Shown: positions 1 through 9,451 of the stretch, piece by piece
Numbering within the stretch: position 1 is the first letter of the stretch
How the letters are laid out: each line of letters begins with the position of its first letter
Assembly (NCBI GenBank): GCA_965279165.1
Contig: OZ257140.1
Coordinates: 3,100,001-3,164,000 of the forward strand
Direction: 5' to 3'
DNA length: 64,000 nt
DNA from: JBAYIE01 sp965279165
GTDB taxonomy: Bacteria; Bacteroidota; Bacteroidia; UKL13-3
Made by a program: the position numbers and the translations under genes
Notes under the pieces: generated by a model
What the model saw: the letters and a program-made list of their open reading frames with translations, nothing else
Database searches by the model: none
Told to the model about the DNA's origin: nothing

Positions 1-1
1 A

Positions 2-286
2 ACAAGGTCTTTAGCTGTTGAGTTAGGTACTTATAATATTAGGATTAATTCAATTGCGCCAGGTCCAATTTATTCTACAAGAACTAAGTTTTTTCTTGAG
101 CAGAATCCTACGGTAAAAACTAAAATGCTTGCAAGGACTCCTTTGAACAGGATTGGAGAACTTAGCGACATAGCTGACATGGTATTGTTCTTATCTTCTG
201 ATTACTCTAAACATGTTACCGGCCAACAGTTGGTAATCGATGGGGGGTGGTCTGTGAATGCATGGTTCGAATCTTTTAATCAATAG
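2..286 (+). CDS. SDR family oxidoreductase, C-terminal fragment (5' end outside window)
   Basis: The frame is open from the window edge to a TAG and encodes about 94 residues typical of the C-terminal half of a short-chain dehydrogenase. It starts just after the catalytic region (TRSLAVELG), continues with the NSIAPGPI segment that contacts the cofactor, and ends with the conserved GQQLVIDGGWS motif. This is the layout of FabG-like NAD(P)H-dependent 3-oxoacyl-ACP or sugar reductases. The active-site Tyr/Lys lie off the window. A second SDR follows after 5 bp in the same direction, so the two are probably a tandem pair; such pairs occur in nonulosonic-acid and O-antigen loci (PtmA-like). The substrate cannot be deduced. 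Confidence 0.85.
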   Translation, partial: TRSLAVELGTYNIRINSIAPGPIYSTRTKFFLEQNPTVKTKMLARTPLNRIGELSDIADMVLFLSSDYSKHVTGQQLVIDGGWSVNAWFESFNQ

Positions 287-291
287 GTGAT

Positions 292-1026
292 TTGACAATC
301 CTCAAAGAAAGTGCTATAATTTTTGGAGTGAACGGTTCCATTGGCAGTGCCATAGCTGAACATTTAATAAGCAAAGGAATAAACGTGGTGGGTGTAGGAA
401 GGGCTGCCACAAATGATACATTATCGCATTACTATAGTTGTGATTTAAGGAATGAAGGAGATCTTATTAATCTTTATAATGTGATTATTGAAGATGTTGC
501 AACATATCAATATATAATACTCGCTCATGGTGGACAATTGAGGAAACCTCTCCTAGAGGTGACAAAAGCTGAATGGGAGTTTATTATTGAAACAAACCTT
601 ACGTCTAATTTTCTCATTTGTAAGTATTTTTTACCTGAAATGATAAAAAATAATTTTGGGAGAGTAGTAGGTATTACATCATTGACAACTCAAATCGGTA
701 TAAGAAACATTGGTCCGTATGCGGCATCAAAAGGCGGTTTAGAACAATTATTAAAGACATTAGCTGTTGAATTAAGTGAATATGATATTACGGTTAATGC
801 TTTAAGTCCGGGGCGTATCGCCACAAAAATGACAAAGGATCTTACAGACAATTCAAATTCCAGTAACTCGATTATTTCAAGAATTCCTAAAAAACGATTT
901 GGATACCCTGCAGAATTGACAAGTGCTATTGACTTTTTGATTTCTCATTCATCTTCTTATATAACCGGTCAAACTATTGTGGTTGATGGTGGTTGGCTGG
1001 CAAGTGGCGGCAACCCGATATCTTAA
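292..1026 (+). CDS. SDR family NAD(P)-dependent oxidoreductase
   Basis: This is a complete 244-residue classical SDR. It has the glycine-rich cofactor loop GVNGSIG (residues 12-18), the LAHGG segment near 78 corresponding to NNAG, Asn102, Ser130, and the YAASK active site (Tyr143/Lys147), and ends with GQTIVVDGG. The start appears to be TTG, 5 bp after the stop of the preceding SDR, since no earlier in-frame ATG or GTG exists. Its cluster position suggests reduction of a nucleotide-sugar or acyl intermediate for the polysaccharide; PtmA-like roles in legionaminic-acid pathways are one possibility. The family call is secure; the substrate is unknown. Confidence 0.9.
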   Translation: MTILKESAIIFGVNGSIGSAIAEHLISKGINVVGVGRAATNDTLSHYYSCDLRNEGDLINLYNVIIEDVATYQYIILAHGGQLRKPLLEVTKAEWEFIIETNLTSNFLICKYFLPEMIKNNFGRVVGITSLTTQIGIRNIGPYAASKGGLEQLLKTLAVELSEYDITVNALSPGRIATKMTKDLTDNSNSSNSIISRIPKKRFGYPAELTSAIDFLISHSSSYITGQTIVVDGGWLASGGNPIS

Positions 1027-1030
1027 ATTA

Positions 1031-2962
1031 ATGAAACTTTATTCTTTTTATCATTGTAATTTGATGTTTTCTTCAATTGAGGAAAATAAAAGGAGCGAGG
1101 TAGTTGAAAAATGTTATTGGCCATTGCTGAGACTGGCTGAGAGTGGTGTAAAGCTAAGCATTGAGATGACTGGGCTTACTCTTGAATTGGTTAATGAATT
1201 AGATTCAAGTTGGGTTACCACATTTCGATCCTTACTTTCTAAAAATCAAATTGAACTGATTGGGAGTGGTTATTCTCAGATAATTGCTCCACTTGTACCA
1301 TATGAAGTTAATCGTGCTAATTTAAGAGTTGGAAAAGATGTATATTTTCAGCTGTTGCATTATGAGCCTACGGTTTATTTGGTTAATGAAATGGCATTTT
1401 CGAAAGATTTGATTTCGCTATACCAGGAAGAAGGAATAAAGAATATTATCATTGAGTGGAATAACTTTTATAAATATAGTAGAGGGGTAAAAAAGGAACA
1501 TTCTTTTAAGCCATTGAACATAACAAATGGAGATTCAAGCTCACTAAACTTAATATGGGCAGATTCAGTACTTTTTCAGAAATTTCAGAGACTTGTTCAT
1601 AAAGAATTAGAGTCAGAAGAATTTCTTTTATACCTTGAGAAAAGAGAACAGGAAAATAGCGAACAATATTTACCACTTTATACGAGCGATGTCGAAATTT
1701 TTGACTTTAGACCAGGTCGATACAAAACTGAGAATAATCTCGGGAATGATGAATGGAAAACAATTGAAGAGTTGTATAAGCAAATAGGGTTGAATCACAC
1801 ATTTGTTTTCTTGTCTGAGATTGTAAGTCAATGTGAGGAAAATATACCTACCATGTCTTTTGATCCTGTGTTTCCAATTCAAGTGAAGAAGCAGGAAAAA
1901 TACAATATATATAGATGGGCAATTGGAGGCAGAAATAATCTAGAGTTAAATGCTGATTGTTACAAAATTTTTAAAAGTAGATTTTACAATCAAAAATGCG
2001 ACAATCAGGATTGGAAAAATCTTTTATTTTACTGGTCAAGCGACTTTAGGACACATATTACTATACCCCGATTTTTATCATTGAAAGAAAAGATATCAGA
2101 GGATTTAAATGAAGTAGTATTAATCGAGGAAGACAATAGCAGGATTGACTCTCAACCAAACGGGATTGAGATTGAAATGAATAAAGGAACAATCCGGATA
2201 GAGACAAATGCATATGTCATATTATTTAATAGAAAGAAAGGTCTCGTAATCGAATCGTTTATTCCAAAAGGAAATGGAAGATTACCTGTGATTGGACAGA
2301 TACAGCATGGAACATATGATGATATTACTTTTAGTAATGATTATCTTTCTGGTTATGCAATTTGTTATGACAATGAACGAAAACAGCATACTCACTTGTT
2401 CAACAGAAATGAAACAATCGAGAAATATAATGATCGAATTGTTATAAAGGCAACTAATGATTGTAATGGCAAATTTCGGTTAAAGGATGAATTTTCTGCA
2501 TACACTGACAGAGTCGAATTGAAGAGAGAAATTACTATCCTTGACGATAATATAGATATAATTCATCCTTTTGTTTTTACATTTTTACCCGAATCCTATC
2601 TTAGAACTTTAACCTATAGAGTTAATTGTGGAGGTAATTTTGCTCATAAACACGCTTTGAACAATTGGACGTTTACAAATCAACAATCAAAATATTTGAC
2701 AATTTCTGCCATAAATGGTATAAGTCCAACAGAAGGAATATTAAGTATTCTTGATAGTAACGATACAGCTCATATCTATTTTAAAATTGATAATACGCTT
2801 GCGCCTTTGGTCTTTAATTTCCAATACGAAGATGAAGTTGGAATAGGAGATGAAAAACTGCCTTTTTGTTGGCTGGTTATATCAGCACAAGAAATAAATG
2901 ACGCCTATAAAGGGAATAGTGAGAGAAGTAAAGTAATTTCAGCAAGTATTAGTATATTCTAA
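1031..2962 (+). CDS. Glycoside hydrolase family 57-like protein
   Basis: The 643-residue protein resembles GH57 alpha-amylases/4-alpha-glucanotransferases, which use a seven-stranded barrel and a Glu nucleophile with an Asp acid/base. It opens with a strand ending YHCNLMFSS (the family usually has HxHQP here), contains TVYLVNEMAFS with candidate nucleophile Glu120, and TSDVEIFDFRPGR with candidate acid/base Asp220. Residues from about 400 look like the beta-sandwich domain seen C-terminal in 4-alpha-glucanotransferases. The ATG at 1031 is preferred over an in-frame ATG at 977 because the latter overlaps the upstream SDR and would add 18 unusual residues. An alpha-glucan enzyme is odd in a Wzx/Wzy cluster; it may trim or rearrange a precursor. 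Confidence 0.75.
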   Translation: MKLYSFYHCNLMFSSIEENKRSEVVEKCYWPLLRLAESGVKLSIEMTGLTLELVNELDSSWVTTFRSLLSKNQIELIGSGYSQIIAPLVPYEVNRANLRVGKDVYFQLLHYEPTVYLVNEMAFSKDLISLYQEEGIKNIIIEWNNFYKYSRGVKKEHSFKPLNITNGDSSSLNLIWADSVLFQKFQRLVHKELESEEFLLYLEKREQENSEQYLPLYTSDVEIFDFRPGRYKTENNLGNDEWKTIEELYKQIGLNHTFVFLSEIVSQCEENIPTMSFDPVFPIQVKKQEKYNIYRWAIGGRNNLELNADCYKIFKSRFYNQKCDNQDWKNLLFYWSSDFRTHITIPRFLSLKEKISEDLNEVVLIEEDNSRIDSQPNGIEIEMNKGTIRIETNAYVILFNRKKGLVIESFIPKGNGRLPVIGQIQHGTYDDITFSNDYLSGYAICYDNERKQHTHLFNRNETIEKYNDRIVIKATNDCNGKFRLKDEFSAYTDRVELKREITILDDNIDIIHPFVFTFLPESYLRTLTYRVNCGGNFAHKHALNNWTFTNQQSKYLTISAINGISPTEGILSILDSNDTAHIYFKIDNTLAPLVFNFQYEDEVGIGDEKLPFCWLVISAQEINDAYKGNSERSKVISASISIF

Positions 2963-2975
2963 TATTTTATAAATA

Positions 2976-4034
2976 ATGATTGACCATCAAAGTCAAAAAT
3001 ATAATCCTTTTTGTTCATTGTTTGGTAATTTTAATGGGGAAGATGTCTTTATATTTTCTTTGCAAAATAAGAATGGTATTGTAGTAAAGGTCATTAATTA
3101 CGGAGCAGCAATACAAAGTATTTTAGTTCCTGATCGAAATGGTGTTTTTGAAGATATTGTTCTGGGTTTTGAGAATCTTGCAGGATACCTTCAAAAAGGC
3201 AACCGTTATTTTGGAGCAGTGGTTGGTCCATATGCCAACAGAATTGCAAATGGTCAATTCTCACTACAAGGGATAACTTATCAACTTACTCAAAACAGAG
3301 GTAATCATAGTATACATGGTGGTTATGTTGGCCTAGATAAAGTTATTTGGAAAACTCAATTTTTAACTCAAGTTAATAAACTGATACTTAGTTATGATCA
3401 TTCCGATGGAATAGAGGGTTACCCAGGTAATCTTTCAATAGAATTAGTTTATACACTTACTGATAATAATGAACTCACAATAGAGTATAAGGCTAAATCA
3501 GATAAATCATCTATAATAAATCTAACGAATCATTCTTATTTTAATTTGGCCTTTTCAAAAGAGAAAACCATCTTAAATCATGAACTTTATATTGATGCAA
3601 GTGGATATACTGAAGTGGATAAAGAATTTATACCAACCGGAAAGATTATTCCAATTCAAACTACGCCCCTTGATTTTACTATGCCCAAGTTAATTGGTAA
3701 TTCAAGTATGGAAGCCGTTTTTGATTTTGATCACAACATGGTGCTTAATAAAAAAGATAATGAATCTAAGCATTCCGCTACATTATATTCACCTAGTAGC
3801 GGTCGTAAAATGGATATAATAACAAATCAACCCGGTATTCAGTTTTACACAAGTAATTTTTTAGATGGTACCTTAATTGGTAAAGGAGGGGAACCATACC
3901 AAAAGTACGCAGGTATTTGCCTAGAAACGCAGCATTTCCCTGATTCTCCCAATCATGATAATTTTCCTTCAACGGAGCTTCATCCTGGAGAGAGTTATGA
4001 ACAAAAAACAACATATAGGTTTTCCGTAAATTAA
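2976..4034 (+). CDS. galM: Aldose 1-epimerase (galactose mutarotase)
   Basis: The 352-residue protein matches the usual length and motifs of the GalM family, which interconverts alpha and beta anomers of free hexoses. Visible are PYANRIANGQF (85-95), NHSIHGG (110-116), NLTNHSYFNL with the catalytic-acid candidate His186, and CLETQHFPDSPN with the catalytic base Glu317. It lies 13 bp after the GH57-like gene and 16 bp before the next gene, so it is probably co-transcribed. No signal peptide is seen, implying a cytoplasmic enzyme. Pairing with the GH57 protein suggests handling of free sugar released from an alpha-glucan or precursor. Confidence 0.92.
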   Translation: MIDHQSQKYNPFCSLFGNFNGEDVFIFSLQNKNGIVVKVINYGAAIQSILVPDRNGVFEDIVLGFENLAGYLQKGNRYFGAVVGPYANRIANGQFSLQGITYQLTQNRGNHSIHGGYVGLDKVIWKTQFLTQVNKLILSYDHSDGIEGYPGNLSIELVYTLTDNNELTIEYKAKSDKSSIINLTNHSYFNLAFSKEKTILNHELYIDASGYTEVDKEFIPTGKIIPIQTTPLDFTMPKLIGNSSMEAVFDFDHNMVLNKKDNESKHSATLYSPSSGRKMDIITNQPGIQFYTSNFLDGTLIGKGGEPYQKYAGICLETQHFPDSPNHDNFPSTELHPGESYEQKTTYRFSVN

Positions 4035-4050
4035 TAGATATAAATATTTA

Positions 4051-5340
4051 ATGAAGTATAAAGTAATTTTCTTCGACAGTTGGAAAGGTGGTGCACATAA
4101 TTATTCAAGACATTTAAGTGCTTTTAAGGATGCAGGAATTGAATCAATGCTTTTACATCTTGGTTCATGGGGTAATGAAGATGAATATGAAAAAGAAGAA
4201 CATCTAAATGGCCTTAAAATGAGAGATATTTCTTATTATAATGGTAAAGGGTTTGAAGAAATAATTATAGAAGAGAAACCAGATCTTGTTTTGTTTCTTT
4301 CTATACATACGTTTGCTCACCGTGCATTTAACAGATATTGTCAAAAGCATGGGATACCAACTATTTTACTATATCATGGATTAATTCGGGTTCAAGATGT
4401 AGATAATAAAAAGAAAAGTGCTTATAAAACAAACCCATTATCATATGGTTTATTTATATTAAAAAGGGTACCTAAATTATTACAATATACTTTCCCTTGT
4501 TATATCCGATCAATTTATGCCACAGGTGGAAAAATAAATGATTATGTAGGTTTTATTAACAATATTATCCAGGTTTTTACTCGTCCAGCGACCTTTCAAG
4601 TTTCATCTGACTCTAAAACAACAAGGTGTTTAATTTATGCTAAACCAGACCGACTTCATGCTCACAATATTTATAATTTTCAGGAAGATGAAATTGCTGA
4701 GGTTGGAAATCCCGATTTAATGGCTTTTGGATTAAAACAAGAAATGATTGGCGGCCTGTTAAGAAAAGACCAAAATGGATTTACTGACGTAATGTATTTG
4801 GATACGGCCTTAACCGCAGCCGGATTAGTATTTCAAAGTCAGTCAGAATATATCAAATTTATTCTTGATACGCATCAAACTTTACAAAAATATGGTAAAA
4901 AACTAATTTTAAAACCTCACCCGGATACACGAAAAACGTATAATCTTGATGTGTTTAAAGATGGAGGAGTTGAAGTGATCGACAATTCAAAGATGATTGA
5001 ACGTTTGGAAACTTGTTGTTGTGCTTTAACAGAACCAAGCACAATTTCATTAGTTCCGGCATTAATGGGTTTACCATTATTGTTGGTAGGTTACGATAAA
5101 GCTGAATCTTTAAGTTACGGGGAGGTTCTTAAATCTTATCCTCGCGCAAATTTGATAAATAATCTTACTGGTATTAATGAGATACTTACCCGCACTTCAA
5201 GCTTTAATAATATAGAAGATACTTTGAGCTGGATAAATACAAATTCTGGACCATTACCTTCTGAGAAAATGCCTGAAAGGGTAACAGAAAATGTTTTGCA
5301 GCTTATAGAATCTTCACCTAAACCATTGTTTAAGTTATAA
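4051..5340 (+). CDS. GT-B-like protein of the polysaccharide locus
   Basis: The 429-residue soluble protein has the two-domain feel of GT-B glycosyltransferases or capsule/teichoic-acid transferases. The N-terminal half (VIFFDSWKGGAHNYSR, DLVLFLSIHTFAHRAF, TILLYHGL) resembles an acceptor-binding Rossmann domain. The C-terminal half carries KLILKPHPDTRKTY and an ALTEPSTISLVPALMG segment like the KPHP and 'TD.SS' signatures of CDP-glycerol/UDP-sugar transferases. It sits directly before the flippase, as transferases in Wzx/Wzy loci often do. The exact family is not recognised; a transferase or polysaccharide-phosphate synthase is the best guess. Confidence 0.65.
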   Translation: MKYKVIFFDSWKGGAHNYSRHLSAFKDAGIESMLLHLGSWGNEDEYEKEEHLNGLKMRDISYYNGKGFEEIIIEEKPDLVLFLSIHTFAHRAFNRYCQKHGIPTILLYHGLIRVQDVDNKKKSAYKTNPLSYGLFILKRVPKLLQYTFPCYIRSIYATGGKINDYVGFINNIIQVFTRPATFQVSSDSKTTRCLIYAKPDRLHAHNIYNFQEDEIAEVGNPDLMAFGLKQEMIGGLLRKDQNGFTDVMYLDTALTAAGLVFQSQSEYIKFILDTHQTLQKYGKKLILKPHPDTRKTYNLDVFKDGGVEVIDNSKMIERLETCCCALTEPSTISLVPALMGLPLLLVGYDKAESLSYGEVLKSYPRANLINNLTGINEILTRTSSFNNIEDTLSWINTNSGPLPSEKMPERVTENVLQLIESSPKPLFKL

Positions 5341-5344
5341 GAAG

Positions 5345-6865
5345 ATGAATGGACAGAATTATCTGTTAAAAGTTCTAAGTCTAAGTACCGCTCCTAGACT
5401 TTTCTCTTCATTATATACTTTGATTAGTTTGCCAATAATGTTTAGGGCGGTAGGGGCAGAGGAGTATGGTAAGGTGTTATATTACGGAGCAGTAATAGCA
5501 ATTTTGGAGTCTTTTGTTGATTTCGGAGTATCATCTGCAGCAGGAAAAGAACTAAGTGCTGCAAGGGTTTCCCGTAAGGCATCTATAAAATCAGAATTTA
5601 TTGCTTGGTCAAAGCTACAACTCACCACCGGTTTAATTGGCATTATTCCCTTATTTGTTATTTCCTATATTATAATTAAAAGCACTGGTAAAATTGAATT
5701 TAATTTGATACTTTTTACATTGGTAGTTTTGAGCGCATGGATAACAATTTGCTCAAACTTTGTAAGGGCATCTTTAATGGCTTTATTAGGTTTCAAATCT
5801 CTAGCATGGATTGATACATATCAATCATTGTTTAGGTCTTCTTCTTTTCTTTTTGTTGCTTTTGTTATGCCTACTGCATTTGGGCTTGTATTGGCGGGTT
5901 TTATCACCGCAATAACAACTTCACTTCTTTCTGTATTTATGATTTGGCTACTTTTTAAAAAGGAATACAGCAATTTATCCAAAGAAGAAATTGATCCTAA
6001 TTCCACATTAACCCAAAAATTTATGTTAAAAGAAAGTATACACTTTCTTTGGTTAAGACTTAATGTTCGTTCTTTTGATTCTATTCCAATATTTTTATTT
6101 GGTCGGTTTTTAGGAGCTGAAATTGTGGGTATTTTAGGTGCAGTTGCTAAATTATTAGAGCTGATATCGTTTCCCTTTGCCGTGATTGGAAATGCATTGT
6201 CTGTTCAATCTAAAGGCATATTGATACAGGGAATGGAAGCAGTAAAGGCTCTTTGGGATACGATTTTCAGGATTATAGGTCTTTCTATATTTGGTGTTTC
6301 ATTAATAATACTAGGTAATGAATATTTTGCCTCAATTCTGTTGCCTAAAAGTAATTTGGCACCATTATTAATTGCCATATTATCTTTTCAAGTTTTGTTT
6401 AATTCAATTTCAACCATTGTGGGTCCTGTTTCAGATTATATTGGTGCCTTAAGAAATAGGAATATTCTTTTAACCACAATAACACTTATCCAAATTCCGG
6501 TATTATGGATTGCATCATTATATGGAGGTAATATTGGAGGTATAGCTGCTTTTATGGGAGTTTTAATGGTGATGAATGCAGGTTATCTTCGAATCGCCAT
6601 TAATATTTTTTTTAAAGAAGAAAAGTTTTTTATGAGAAGAGAAGTTATCTATTTTGGAATTCTTGTAGTCATTTCATTGTTAATGTCTATCGGATTTCAA
6701 TCCGGATATATTCATTATGCAGAAATTAACAGTCATTCTTTAATAGCTTACCTTCTGCCTGCAGGGCTTTTTATTTCTATGGTTTTTACTGGAGTATTAT
6801 TGATTAAGCCGCTTAGACTTTATTATTTCAATAAGCAGTTTTTAGACTTTCAGGCGAATTATTGA
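5345..6865 (+). CDS. wzx: Lipopolysaccharide/O-antigen flippase, Wzx-like
   Basis: The 506-residue very hydrophobic protein has about 12-14 predicted membrane helices. Its N-terminus (RLFSSLYTLISLPIMFRAVGAEEYGKV) is the hallmark of Wzx/RfbX MOP-superfamily flippases, where the first helix is followed by an 'xGxxxYG' loop. These move undecaprenyl-pyrophosphate-linked oligosaccharides across the inner membrane. It starts 4 bp after the preceding gene. Wzx sequences diverge strongly, so the substrate cannot be read off, but the adjoining polymerase-like gene supports a Wzx/Wzy route. Confidence 0.88.
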   Translation: MNGQNYLLKVLSLSTAPRLFSSLYTLISLPIMFRAVGAEEYGKVLYYGAVIAILESFVDFGVSSAAGKELSAARVSRKASIKSEFIAWSKLQLTTGLIGIIPLFVISYIIIKSTGKIEFNLILFTLVVLSAWITICSNFVRASLMALLGFKSLAWIDTYQSLFRSSSFLFVAFVMPTAFGLVLAGFITAITTSLLSVFMIWLLFKKEYSNLSKEEIDPNSTLTQKFMLKESIHFLWLRLNVRSFDSIPIFLFGRFLGAEIVGILGAVAKLLELISFPFAVIGNALSVQSKGILIQGMEAVKALWDTIFRIIGLSIFGVSLIILGNEYFASILLPKSNLAPLLIAILSFQVLFNSISTIVGPVSDYIGALRNRNILLTTITLIQIPVLWIASLYGGNIGGIAAFMGVLMVMNAGYLRIAINIFFKEEKFFMRREVIYFGILVVISLLMSIGFQSGYIHYAEINSHSLIAYLLPAGLFISMVFTGVLLIKPLRLYYFNKQFLDFQANY

Positions 6866-6877
6866 TTTATATAGAAA

Positions 6878-8365
6878 TTGAAACAAACACAAGAATTAAA
6901 TACAATATACAAGGTTACGGGGTTTGAGCTAGCTATACATGCTTTGATTTGGGCCATTCCGGTATTATTAATGCTGGCAGGTATTTCAGAAGGTCAAGTA
7001 AAGATTGTAATGGCTATTATAGCAGTATTCTCTATTATTCGAATGTTCATTCAACCTGTTACAGTTTTAATTTCTTTACCCTTTTTTGCGTTATTAGCAC
7101 CTGCTGGTGGTTTTTGGTCGATACCAGGTGGAGAGTTTTTAGTTTCAGACTTTCTATTTATATTCTTATTGATACAAATGATATTGATAAGTTCGATGAA
7201 TAGAATTAAACTTACATTATCGCAATTAGGAAGAACTTATTTGTTTCTGGTTTTCATGTTAATCTTTAGTATTATTACTGGTTTGATTTTTTACAGTTTA
7301 GTAACTTTTAGACCTTTTATGTTGCTTGCTCAGTTATCAGTTCTTTATTTTTATACTGTAAAATATGCTAAACCGGATCAAAATAAGCGAATGGTTCTTT
7401 TTTCATGGCTATCCTCAGTTTTCCTAGGTGCATTCATCTTAATTCAAGCTTATTTCAGTGGTAAGAATCTATTAGAGTTTAAGAATGTTGATGCAGAGAT
7501 TCATGACACAGAAAAAATTCATTACTTGTTTCGAGCGAATTATTATTACGCGGGTTACCATATTTTAACGGGAATTTCTACTGTGATCCTTTTGATAAAA
7601 TTGTTTTTTGATAAGTCAAATATTCTTCAAAAAATAAGTTACATTATTGTAATAGCTTTCTTCTTAATTGTATTACTGATGATGCTTAACAAAACAGTAA
7701 TACTGGCAATATTAATTTGTTCATTAATTGTTGTAGCTCAAATGTCAATTAATAAAGTAAGAAACAGCAAGAAAGTGATGCTAGGAATTTTGTTATTTGT
7801 TGTGTTTGGATTTTTGGTTGTGCTTCCTCTTTATCTAAGCACTTTAGAGGGGATACAATCGGATGTGTTTTTAGAATCAACCTCAGGTGCTAGCTCTTTT
7901 TATGCAAGACTTGAAGTTTTTGAGAACGCTTTTAAAAAGTGGTTAGATTATCCAGTTCAAATTATTTTAGGAATGGGTCCCGACTTTCTTGATGGATCTG
8001 GGGAAGCTGTAAAAGCAATTAGTTTTAAGGTTTCGAATGTGACAGGAGTTGTAGAAGGAACCATCGATTCTGGATGGATTTGTTATTTGATTGAAATGGG
8101 AATACTGGCTTTTGTTATATTTGCAACAATTTATTTCAAAAGTATGGTTAGTTCTTTTAAATATTTTATACTGAATCAATTTGAAACAGACTCAGAAACA
8201 GCATTATATATATATGCTGGCTTGTTATTTTTGAGCATATCTTTAATTACGCAAATGCTTGGTTATACGAAAACAGCATGGTTTCCTTTTCAGCTAATGT
8301 TGATGGGAGGGATGTTCCTTAATAAACTAAATCATCAAAAAACAAACAAACAAACAAATAAATAA
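6878..8365 (+). CDS. O-antigen polymerase/ligase-like membrane protein (Wzy/WaaL type)
   Basis: The 495-residue integral membrane protein has about 10-12 hydrophobic segments and one larger soluble loop (about residues 325-390) before the last helices. This topology is typical of Wzy polymerases and WaaL ligases, which join or transfer lipid-linked polysaccharide in the periplasm. The start is a TTG 12 bp after the flippase stop; no ATG occurs until well inside the first helix. The large loop with SSFYARLEVFENAFKKW and GMGPDFL resembles the 'O-antigen ligase' (Wzy_C) region. Polymerase is favoured by the flippase neighbour. Confidence 0.75.
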   Translation: MKQTQELNTIYKVTGFELAIHALIWAIPVLLMLAGISEGQVKIVMAIIAVFSIIRMFIQPVTVLISLPFFALLAPAGGFWSIPGGEFLVSDFLFIFLLIQMILISSMNRIKLTLSQLGRTYLFLVFMLIFSIITGLIFYSLVTFRPFMLLAQLSVLYFYTVKYAKPDQNKRMVLFSWLSSVFLGAFILIQAYFSGKNLLEFKNVDAEIHDTEKIHYLFRANYYYAGYHILTGISTVILLIKLFFDKSNILQKISYIIVIAFFLIVLLMMLNKTVILAILICSLIVVAQMSINKVRNSKKVMLGILLFVVFGFLVVLPLYLSTLEGIQSDVFLESTSGASSFYARLEVFENAFKKWLDYPVQIILGMGPDFLDGSGEAVKAISFKVSNVTGVVEGTIDSGWICYLIEMGILAFVIFATIYFKSMVSSFKYFILNQFETDSETALYIYAGLLFLSISLITQMLGYTKTAWFPFQLMLMGGMFLNKLNHQKTNKQTNK

Positions 8366-8370
8366 ATAAT

Positions 8371-9450
8371 ATGAATATTTCATTAGTAACAGGTTCAAAC
8401 GGTTTAATAGGAGGAGAATCGGTAGAATTTTTAGCAACTAAATTTGATATGGTAGTTGGAATAGATAACAATCTACGTTCCTATTTTTTCGGCAAAGATG
8501 GTTCAACTGATTGGAACAGGGATAGATTAATCGAGAAGCATCAAAATTTTAAGCCATATAATCTTGATATCAGAGATTATAATGCATTGGAGAAAGTGTT
8601 TGCTGAATATGGAAAAGATATTAAATTAATTATTCATGCTGCAGCTCAGCCAAGCCATGATTGGGCTGCCAAAGAACCTCTAACTGATTTCGGTGTGAAC
8701 GCTACTGGAACTTTGCATATGCTTGAACTTGCTCGGATTTATTGTCCTGATGCTGTATTTATTTTCACTTCTACAAATAAAGTTTACGGGGACACACCAA
8801 ATTATCTTCCTTTAGAAGAACTTGAAACCAGATGGGAAATTAATGCAAATCATACTTATTTTAAAGAGGGAATCGATGAAATGATGAGTATCGATCATAC
8901 CAAGCATTCTGTTTTTGGGGCTTCAAAGGTAGCAGCTGATGTAATGGTACAAGAGTATGGACGTTATTTTGGCATGAAGACTGGTGTGTTTAGAGGTGGA
9001 TGTTTGACCGGACCAAATCATTCAGGAGCGCAATTGCATGGGTTTCTGGCTTATCTAATGAAATGTGCAATTACAGGAGGACATTATACCATTTTTGGAT
9101 ACAATGGAAAACAAGTAAGAGATAATATTCACAGCAGTGATTTAGTAAATATGTTCTGGCATTTCTATCAAAATCCACGTGCAGGTGAAGTATATAATGC
9201 AGGTGGCGGAAGATTTTCTAACTGTTCTATGTTAGAAGCCATTGCAATATGTGAAAAAATAAGCGGAAATAAAATCAACTATACATACAGTGAAACTAAT
9301 CGAATTGGAGATCATATTTGGTACATTAGTGATGTATCCAAGTTTATTTCTCATTATCCACAATGGCATTGGAAATGGAATCTAGAGGATACAATGGTAG
9401 AAATGCATGATCTTATGAATAAAAGATATCAATCAGAAAAACAAAAATAG
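8371..9450 (+). CDS. NAD-dependent epimerase/dehydratase, CDP-paratose 2-epimerase-like
   Basis: The 359-residue extended SDR has the NAD loop TGSNGLIGG (7-15), IIHAAAQPSHDWAAKEP (88-103) and FTSTNKVYGDTPN (132-144), all features of the CDP-paratose/CDP-tyvelose 2-epimerase branch. These enzymes epimerise C2 of a nucleotide-linked dideoxyhexose through a keto intermediate. The usual active-site YxxxK reads FGASK (Phe182, Lys186), so the Tyr is replaced. No other CDP-dideoxyhexose genes (rfbF/G/H types) are in the window, so the real substrate may differ. It starts 5 bp after the Wzy-like gene and 1 bp separates it from the GT2. Confidence 0.82.
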   Translation: MNISLVTGSNGLIGGESVEFLATKFDMVVGIDNNLRSYFFGKDGSTDWNRDRLIEKHQNFKPYNLDIRDYNALEKVFAEYGKDIKLIIHAAAQPSHDWAAKEPLTDFGVNATGTLHMLELARIYCPDAVFIFTSTNKVYGDTPNYLPLEELETRWEINANHTYFKEGIDEMMSIDHTKHSVFGASKVAADVMVQEYGRYFGMKTGVFRGGCLTGPNHSGAQLHGFLAYLMKCAITGGHYTIFGYNGKQVRDNIHSSDLVNMFWHFYQNPRAGEVYNAGGGRFSNCSMLEAIAICEKISGNKINYTYSETNRIGDHIWYISDVSKFISHYPQWHWKWNLEDTMVEMHDLMNKRYQSEKQK

Positions 9451-9451
9451 T

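Noticed and set aside
977..1030. Upstream ATG for the GH57-like gene
   Set aside because: It lies inside the preceding SDR and adds residues that do not fit the family; ATG at 1031 starts the family-like KLYSFYHCN.
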